DNA of 20,088 bases from positions 1 to 20,088 of the IMG/VR virus record IMGVR_UViG_3300012017_000124. One strand, written 5' to 3'. The stretch is from a virus. The notes below the pieces were generated by a model that saw only the letters and a program-made list of their open reading frames with translations, ran no database searches and was not told where the DNA came from. The position numbers and the translations under genes are program-made. Each line of letters starts with the position of its first letter. Within the stretch, counting starts at the first letter, position 1. This document shows positions 17,101 to 20,088 of this stretch, piece by piece.

Positions 17101-17673
17101 GAAGGATCTCTTCATGTACTAAGAGCTATTAAAGAAGGTAAAGAGGTTGCTTATTTAACGTGGGACAAGATTACTAATGTTGTAGAGTCACTTGAAGTAA
17201 ATTCACTGCATAGATTAAAAGGACTTGCCACTGCAATGTATAAATCTGCAAGAGAAATTTCTCCAATTACACATAGCCCATATAGAACTCCAGCAGGAGA
17301 TGCTTTTGCCCATAAAGTTGGAGATAAGGTAACTGCGTTAAACGATAGTTGGTTACCAGGAGATTGGTCTATTGATTTATTGAAAAAAGCAGCGGAAAGA
17401 GCAGCAGAGCACATTCCTAAATTTGAAAATGGAATTAACATGGTTCCTGCAGATATGCTGGCATTGCTTCATAAGAATGAAGCTGTTCTCCCAGCTAATA
17501 TGAACCCATTTAATCCAAATGCATCGGCGGCAGCAACAGGATCAGTATATAATATTAGTGTAGAATTAAATGGAACTAATGTAACAGCACAAGATGTTGC
17601 AACTCAAATACATAGAGAGATGAGGCTTAAAGAAATGGCCGCTGGAGTAAATAGAAGGGTTGGTCAGCCATGA
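8179..17673 (+). CDS. Giant tape measure protein with embedded enzyme-like modules
   Basis: GTG 8179 follows AGGAG (8168-8172) at 6 nt and overlaps the chaperone stop. The product has 3164 residues. Residues 1-600 form the tape-measure core of TP901/PhageMin_Tail type (NWGKNTQWAGRQLTVGLTVP near 175-195), with a hydrophobic segment at about 535-566. More hydrophobic segments lie near 1955-1975 and 2015-2035, and a charged coiled coil at about 2370-2480. The SDSIPAMLSDGEYVL motif at 2746-2760 and the ALLHKNEAVLPANM motif near the C-terminus are recurrent tape-measure features. Inserted are an unrecognised module (about 1003-1305), a kinase-like domain (about 1421-1642) and a GNAT-like domain (about 2946-3051). 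The protein sets tail length, fills the tail tube and is ejected with the DNA. Arginine codons are mostly AGA. The stop overlaps the next start as ATGA. Confidence 0.93.
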   Translation: MADEQIVTSIVAKADLSSLVSEVHRASSSLQQLQRELLASNKAISASTKLANNLFRDTLTSSGQFSSHFVNLNSDVDKFGKNLDAGRLKLKNYFSTFREHATTQKGMIRELAKEQVMLQNSVLQPLGRNAQGLMQYNVMIPRGLDAVKNSAQLARMELQIMNRALSEGAGSLINWGKNTQWAGRQLTVGLTVPLTMFGAAAGKAFREADQELVRLTKVYGGLAATSAADLKAIREEVVQTAKSLSQTMGASFKDTIALGADIAATGKMGNDLLGSIEETTRLSILGEVDRQDAMKATLSIQTAFKQNTEQLTESINFLNAVENQTSTTLNDLVEAIPKAGPVIQQLGGSIEDLALYMTAMREGGINASEGANALKSGLASLINPTKQTVGLMSDFGIDVMGMVAKNTGNTTGLLMDLQDALDKLDPLSKARALEQMFGKFQFARMSALLNNLGKEGSQTLQVMDLMKASTSDLAGIAERELGMITESASGKYRKAMETLKATLAEVGEEFLGVATKIISAASKILNFFTDLPSPIKKALTFMAGFTALVGPLIMLTGVLANFFGYITKGIVQLRSFFMRASGWKMLTPEIIAAQKAAEMVENAFYSDAAAAQVLHNALQKLVLDYQNLQAASMKNAVPVNPGVSTVAGNTVMAAGRRIVDPNDPYVGDPNTRAMSHIRPRDPNNPATLFGGVPGAIPVNRGISRTPQIYMHDRLPNVEGLTSVKGISTGIVSGEAAKFHALMATLGMQTEQEVAALKKTIAMGGTVSRELLDTFDDILPITQKFANSAATQSALIVQQMRNAEITVEQAKARILALNAQIEADMGAAVSMYAAGRGRTIDLTRAPMMDQPVVDANGQFTLRDLYKKKANASVMEEFGRLRGVRTFGAPYSIQTTRLPKFNIGGVVEEFGPGKTTVSGPSSINYDDRLGSVPVGGYVLNQSASMDPANAPLVEMAANTYEGGGKITAALTPLETVFGPKIQRMPELYAAVDAANNGYNFGGQIMNGITGYGRQTDKTPSSGMDEKLFKKQYKEYLRFINNPRYEDDMRIRMIMLDAAELSYTAKMPMDKAIQKATSNFDAAKLSSGGSDEKFIAERIKQVKALERKYPALRVKNAKSAQTSSSKALNWNLNKVREAMILDPQFALVKDLIEGVKPTTFLNADGSPSIKDLHDRGHIRRRGTLGYMTSGYMGTAAILPSAVNSIMSRLEGIGLSRDVLNLNGANARANFELALKRTGMDKFTTVDDLYAAVQDDGKFKSKDQISSGNVVRATKEQRNSLKMFLEAAAKRQRWAFLGRPPRPMLVAGAYNKGGMIPGGSISSNRFSYGVPPLSPRLEAIRLAQQAANAKKRESDMIKYPWIKEAVAGRNRGSSVSPLLKLLPPEKMLDVLTTAKTLSSRSSLGSFADTPVTQYGHQISASSGMSYPIPGVSGIYKIGGRRVFVKGVPNELTAIHEPIGTDITRRLFGIESPVQRARTVVNPLDPSRKSKLLALESDFDPRFGKTNVEMNEDQVIRQLANSLLMNNKDLSRSNVFGNFNPDVGNAGVFKAASGNTRLATADEMNSMEKQAMINLLAVRGGARKDFARDTASIVSKMSPKKYGRLMKTTLEKARPELVKIINELPVGLRKPYEAMLKRLDDGIGVDWSKYHSIHSNPKYLNAGGPVGGPVRKGRNAYGRPGNPAARAAWEAEKRAQRERDSRAAASRAASHQVYGQQALTSGTGREAVRTGTTSFYNPGSAIQQSMMQPLRNASFMYTGHLNALSKSIASSLINGSAILQASAKTSGSYIVGAYKDSARRIINSARVQHATVKQYMATLQAAGGIFANGVRAENAGRLGQAYPGMYGTDPRTGMPINLATGKPVGMMTGPALIGGYKPVAGQEGMLQRKVGTLGMRKTEYLNTSTGESTKMSASQARAAGIAQPRIMGMGAQMGVGMAGSMAGMALMSKEKVKIAGTEMSGMTAGTAVSFGSILLTMLPIVKMLDKIKAGAASANKGFTALRTGVLSFTQIAQKALMVLKGFGLVGAAIAAASIGFKLYKDYKDAQQDATMGLSMTAKAAEQAGVKYFNLKETMQDYIDKSKLAAAAAKGSVGNTIGMPGLPRSIEELKKAKEEGKALKDLIESLNRSESTEETQRLINNQKAQMVAAGMSIEEANKKIYGALANSNKSKQAYQLLADQGFGAIVDKSSAAEFAVGNLVNTLSRGAGTADWHKEVGNGFEGLINVFQNATSSLIGTKDALGNVIDEYKAYEIVMSKAETSNPGINKEIGQEAYDNLAKTQPLLATIANKSDSIKGILAKWKLFTSGINIDLSKIDSTLAIKLAGFTSAIGTGISELTKAADNATTYGRVGKALTALQKTIAATSAAAQRANAASQRSAQEELKTIAKKIKLIEDEKNKKLESLRATQDASNYALELQKLQIEYADAVSRGDMATAARARIDIDQLTLNRQSELAVKAIEDAANKAKKPLEKDAEGISDRQDKKNVVFQNNQDNSAVAGETMTVITDFQTKYNDLSTRAINAKLLPDKERAAEEAKLTLELVALVKEIQKAGSGNTTSAKTVREAFAPYFDKNGKPISPETKTSGSPVGFDKNGKPIFSSTITANKGITDVFKADIEAVTALATAITGKVTIKQLRDDIVAALGNYKEGKTPKGTVEFGPDKVQQGAGKNAIEAAQKARASGSSKMVSINDVVWYRFRWNGNDYISNDSGTEVYSWDDEKKTKGARVKKANGGLVKRFAPGGKVSGPGTPTSDSIPAMLSDGEYVLSAKAVDAAGGPDVVDAWHKALRKKDGGPIASWMKPRSPYDSKNNPTGSPYGRYWGELERLYQQSPMGFGKNGRPVFNNAGKDPWGGTEIPGLAFNGKVADFSDYFHQLAEQPRKYRGWGMGIDKSPDRYAGSGASMGGIGSGAYGAINSMFMADGGIVKPTLGKPDANQSFINKLIFGNKYIGGNMERVQAEVPFGPGNFAKMAKLGYELKYSSEGSLHVLRAIKEGKEVAYLTWDKITNVVESLEVNSLHRLKGLATAMYKSAREISPITHSPYRTPAGDAFAHKVGDKVTALNDSWLPGDWSIDLLKKAAERAAEHIPKFENGINMVPADMLALLHKNEAVLPANMNPFNPNASAAATGSVYNISVELNGTNVTAQDVATQIHREMRLKEMAAGVNRRVGQP
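11185..12093 (+). other. Tape measure module of unknown function (residues about 1003-1305)
   Basis: This mostly helical, highly charged segment lies between the glycine-pair motifs YNFGGQI (residue 996) and YNKGGMI (residue 1306). It contains DLHDRGHIRRRGTLGYM, which could be a metal or active-site loop, and helices such as QVKALERKYPALRVKN and RGVVRATKEQ-like regions rich in Lys/Arg. It does not look like a tape-measure coil. No family is recognised. Confidence 0.45.
12439..13104 (+). other. HipA/PI4-kinase-like domain inside the tape measure (residues about 1421-1642)
   Basis: Key kinase-fold landmarks occur in order with sensible spacing: a glycine-containing strand pair GVSGIYKIGGRR followed by VFVKG with Lys1441 (ATP lysine position); helix AIHEPIGTDITRRLFGI with Glu1452; the loop NNKDLSRSNVFG with Asp1524 and Asn1529 (D-x4-N, the spacing of HipA and PI3/4-kinase catalytic loops); and NPDVGNAGVFKAASG with Asp1537 in the place of the metal-binding Asp. 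The conserved pattern D-x-G-x-A-x-x-F-[KR]-A resembles phage-associated kinase-like proteins of this superfamily. A helical tail follows. The fold assignment is inference from motif order; activity is unknown. Confidence 0.5.
15868..15954 (+). repeat. Tandem FDKNGKPI repeat in the tape measure
   Basis: The octapeptide FDKNGKPI is encoded at 15868-15891 and again at 15928-15951, exactly 60 nt (20 codons) apart. A diverged copy, FGKNGRPVF, is encoded at 16660-16686. Codons differ slightly between copies (GGA/GGT, CCA/CCT), so this is an old duplication or a structural motif rather than a recent DNA repeat. Confidence 0.6.
17014..17331 (+). other. GNAT acetyltransferase-like domain inside the tape measure (residues about 2946-3051)
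   Basis: The segment has GNAT order: strands SLHVLRAIKEG and KEVAYLTW, strand SLEVNSLHR leading into the acetyl-CoA pyrophosphate loop R3012-L-K-G3015-L-A3017 (R/Q-x-x-G-x-G/A), then helix ATAMYKSAREIS and a C-terminal THSPYRTPAGDAFAHKVG. The last motif is very like the HS..RT..G..wa..vg end seen in many actinobacterial GNAT proteins. It lies between MADGGIV (residue 2912) and FENGINM (residue 3082). Fold assignment is fairly good; substrate is unknown. Confidence 0.65.
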
Positions 17674-18263
17674 GTTTTCAAAATTTAACTAAGAGTTCAA
17701 TTCTATATATAGAAGCACTAGACCCATTTGCAATTGATCCTGCTACTAATTCATTTGATTATAAAGGTGCAACTGTAGTTGCACCAGGAAATACATACGA
17801 TGCTACAACTGCAAATAGAAATGGTCTGGCGTGGAATAATAAAACAACTGCAACAAAATTTAGAAGAGTAACTGAGCACAACAGATCCCCTCTGTCTCTT
17901 AGTGTTAATAGAATTGAAACTGGTCAAAGAATGGCAAATGGAACCATGAGGAAGTACTTTGTTGCAGATAAACTAAATATAAATGTATCTTGGGAAATGA
18001 TTCCATCTTTTAGAAATGAAACAGTAGATGGTGGATGGGGCGCAGAAGATTTAAAAAACTTTTATGAAAGTGCTGCAGGCCGTGGAGCATTTCGTATTAA
18101 GCTAAACCCAACAGTATTTGATAAGGATCTTGTAGAACAGGCTGACGGGGCTTTAGCAGACGATTACACATACACTGTAATGTTTGCATCATGCGATTTT
18201 ACTGTTCTTAAAAGAGGATTACAGCCTTTCTGGAGTGTTAATATATCACTGGAGCAAGTATGA
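17670..18263 (+). CDS. Minor tail protein, distal-tail candidate
   Basis: This 197-residue protein starts at an ATG overlapping the tape measure stop by four bases (ATGA), with GAAGGG (17654-17659) as SD 10 nt upstream. It has beta-rich segments, such as KLNINVSWEMIPS in the middle and DYTYTVMFASCDFTVLKRG then PFWSVNISLEQV at the end. In siphophages the gene after the tape measure is usually the distal tail protein, the hexameric ring joining the tube to the tip, and the size and beta content fit. No family-specific motif is certain, so the call rests mainly on position. Confidence 0.6.
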   Translation: MSFQNLTKSSILYIEALDPFAIDPATNSFDYKGATVVAPGNTYDATTANRNGLAWNNKTTATKFRRVTEHNRSPLSLSVNRIETGQRMANGTMRKYFVADKLNINVSWEMIPSFRNETVDGGWGAEDLKNFYESAAGRGAFRIKLNPTVFDKDLVEQADGALADDYTYTVMFASCDFTVLKRGLQPFWSVNISLEQV

Positions 18264-20088
18264 TATCTGTTTCAAATACAACAAAAGATCTTCTTAAAAA
18301 AAGCTCTGCTATTTCAACTTCAGCAGGAGCAACATTTGAATATAACTTAAACTCAATGGTTGAGTATATAAAGGCAACATCTTCCGCATTAACAAATACA
18401 TACACAAATGCCTTTAAAAAACTTTTTCCAATAGACACTATCTATAAACCATTTAGACCATTATCTCCAGGAATTAAATATCTGGTACATACAGATAATA
18501 ATACCGATACCCCTTTAAACTCATTTGAAAGACCAAGAGATGTTAATATGGGAACAAAGCCTAGACTATATTATCCTGGCCCAGACATGGTGTATAAATA
18601 TTGGCTTGCACCTAAAAATACAAATATCGATATTTCTTTAGAATACTTTTCAGATGAAGCAAAGACTGTAGCAAAGTTAGTTCCTGCCAACAAGATCATT
18701 GCTAGATTTGAAACTAGTCACGACACGCCAGTATCTTGGGTAATATCTGTAGTTAAGCAAGACAACTCAGTTCTAAACGTACCTGGCACTTTTATTAATC
18801 CAAATAACGGTGAGGCAACAATATATTACAATGGAACTACATGGTTAGCAATGACTTCAACTACACCGCCTCCTACATATACAACAACTGAATATCTAAA
18901 GAAGATATCCTTAACTGCAGTTAATTCAAATACTGGCAAGTTAATTGGTGTTATTGAGTTTAGTCCAAGATGGGTTATTTCTGTAGACTCAGACATAATA
19001 AGCTTTCTTATAAACAAGGAAACAACTTCAGACAATTCTTCAATTGTCCCAGTTGGATTAATAACAGCAAACTATTTAAATATTTCTTTAATGAAGCCCC
19101 GTACAACATCTACTGCTATTGTTGAATATAATAGAAAATCGGATATTGATAACACAAAGATATACCTGTTTAAGAATGTCATGGTTAATCCTTATTTAAA
19201 TATTGGTAACGGAATAACTTCAGAAAAGGTAATCCAGGGAACATTTTATATTAACGAATGGACACTATCTGAATTTGGAGAAGCAACTATAGATGCTACA
19301 GATGCAGCAAAAATTCTTCAAGATACATTATGCCCTCAGTTATTAATACAAGGCTCTCCAATAACTGCAATTATAAAAAGAATACTGGACTCAGTTGGAT
19401 TTTCTAATTATAAGATTAATGTTAAAAAGAGCGCAGGAATAGTTAGTGATGATTCAATACCATCAATTGCATATTGGTGGTCAGATGGAGATAAAACAGT
19501 TTGGGATGTTCTTCAGGAGCTTTGTAGAGATATTCAGATGAACGCATTCGTAGATGAATATAATGTTTTAAACTTTTACAGCAGAAACTTTATATATGAT
19601 GACACTATTGAGCCACAGTGGACATTTACTAGCGAAGAAATAAAGACAGGGTCTACAGTAAATTATTATCCAAATATTATTAGCCTAAATTCAAAAGAAA
19701 TATCTTCAGCAAACCAGGTAAGAGTTAGATATTCAACCGCTTTTGTTTCAACTAACCAGCAGTCATCATCGCCATTATGGAAATCAAGCGAGTCGTTTCT
19801 TGGAGCTGGATCCCTTGCAACTGATATTACAGACTCAAGCACAATGTTTCAGCTTAATCCTAACACTATAAACACTGCAAGACCTGATAAAGTCTTAGAT
19901 GCATTTAGCGGATACGTTTTAATTAATGATGAAATTATTGAGTATGAAGGCTTATGGTATCAGTATGTTCCAGCATCTGGAGGACCTGCACTTCCAGTTC
20001 TAATTAAAAATCAATCAGATATTTATAAATATTCAGCCATATCAAAATCAGGATATAAAAACTTCTACCCAACAGGACAATATAATAT
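18260..20088 (+). CDS. Tail hub / tail-associated protein, N-terminal part (3' truncated by window edge)
   Basis: The ATG at 18260 overlaps the previous stop (ATGA) and has GGAG (18251-18254) 5 nt upstream. The frame is open to the right edge, giving at least 609 residues. It begins MISVSNTTKDLLKKSSAIST. Around residues 407-435 lies WWSDGDKTVWDVLQELCRDI followed by NAFVDEYNVLNFYSRNF, a pattern typical of the hub (gp27/Tal-like) domain of phage tail tips, where a short helix precedes a beta hairpin. Beta-rich segments follow (VRVRYSTAF, VLINDEIIEYEG). Such proteins close the tail tip and carry receptor-binding or peptidoglycan-degrading parts in their C-termini, which are outside this window. 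Confidence 0.7.
   Translation, partial: MISVSNTTKDLLKKSSAISTSAGATFEYNLNSMVEYIKATSSALTNTYTNAFKKLFPIDTIYKPFRPLSPGIKYLVHTDNNTDTPLNSFERPRDVNMGTKPRLYYPGPDMVYKYWLAPKNTNIDISLEYFSDEAKTVAKLVPANKIIARFETSHDTPVSWVISVVKQDNSVLNVPGTFINPNNGEATIYYNGTTWLAMTSTTPPPTYTTTEYLKKISLTAVNSNTGKLIGVIEFSPRWVISVDSDIISFLINKETTSDNSSIVPVGLITANYLNISLMKPRTTSTAIVEYNRKSDIDNTKIYLFKNVMVNPYLNIGNGITSEKVIQGTFYINEWTLSEFGEATIDATDAAKILQDTLCPQLLIQGSPITAIIKRILDSVGFSNYKINVKKSAGIVSDDSIPSIAYWWSDGDKTVWDVLQELCRDIQMNAFVDEYNVLNFYSRNFIYDDTIEPQWTFTSEEIKTGSTVNYYPNIISLNSKEISSANQVRVRYSTAFVSTNQQSSSPLWKSSESFLGAGSLATDITDSSTMFQLNPNTINTARPDKVLDAFSGYVLINDEIIEYEGLWYQYVPASGGPALPVLIKNQSDIYKYSAISKSGYKNFYPTGQYN

Noticed and set aside
1998-17441. Many minus-strand open frames of 60-123 codons across the window
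   Set aside because: All lie opposite clear + strand genes, have no SD or promoter context, and their translations are low-complexity products of the opposite strand.
1-20088. CRISPR arrays, tRNA genes, insertion sequences, integrase or defence genes
   Set aside because: No regularly spaced direct repeats, no cloverleaf-like sequence seen by eye and no transposase, recombinase or defence-type protein in any frame. Intergenic gaps are all shorter than about 110 nt.

Overview
This window is a piece of the structural-gene block of a tailed phage (or prophage) of siphovirus type. All genes lie on the + strand, and the order is the classic long-tailed one: portal, prohead protease with scaffold, major capsid protein, small head protein, head-tail connector, stopper, neck or tail-completion protein, tail terminator, tail tube, frameshifted tail assembly chaperones, a giant tape measure protein, a distal-tail candidate and a tail-hub protein. 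No integrase, lysis gene, tRNA gene, CRISPR array or defence gene is visible. The DNA is AT-rich. GTG and TTG starts are used, and Shine-Dalgarno (SD) sites of AGGAGG type are common. The tape measure and hub proteins, and one promoter that would give a leaderless mRNA, resemble those of phages of Actinobacteria. A low-GC actinobacterial host (for example a freshwater lineage) is a reasonable guess but is not proven.

Layout. The portal C-terminus occupies 2-898. A promoter (917-945) sits directly on the ATG of the protease/scaffold gene (955-2268). That gene carries a strong internal SD and an in-frame GTG at 1741, which should give a separate 175-residue scaffold. The major capsid gene (2288-3337) ends at a strong intrinsic terminator, followed at once by a new promoter. 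Five tightly packed connector and neck genes run from 3440 to 6539, several with overlapping stops and starts. A promoter at 6541-6569 drives the tail tube gene (6643-7404), which also ends at a terminator. A fourth promoter (7455-7483) leads into the chaperones (7512-8179, -1 frameshift at CCCAAAC 7802-7808), the tape measure (8179-17673), a post-tape-measure tail protein (17670-18263) and the hub gene, which runs off the right edge (18260-20088).

How it works together. The promoter and terminator pairs isolate the capsid and tail-tube genes, the two proteins needed in hundreds of copies. Those same genes use CGN arginine codons while their neighbours use AGA, as expected for very high expression.

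The most unusual element is the 3164-residue tape measure. Besides the usual tape-measure core, hydrophobic segments and coiled coil, it carries what look like two enzyme-type domains: a HipA/PI4-kinase-like domain around residues 1421-1642 and a GNAT acetyltransferase-like domain around residues 2946-3051. It also has an unidentified 300-residue module (about 1003-1305). Each is bracketed by short glycine-pair motifs. Tape measure proteins leave the tail with the DNA at infection, so these could be effector cargo delivered into the host. That role is inference from sequence motifs only.
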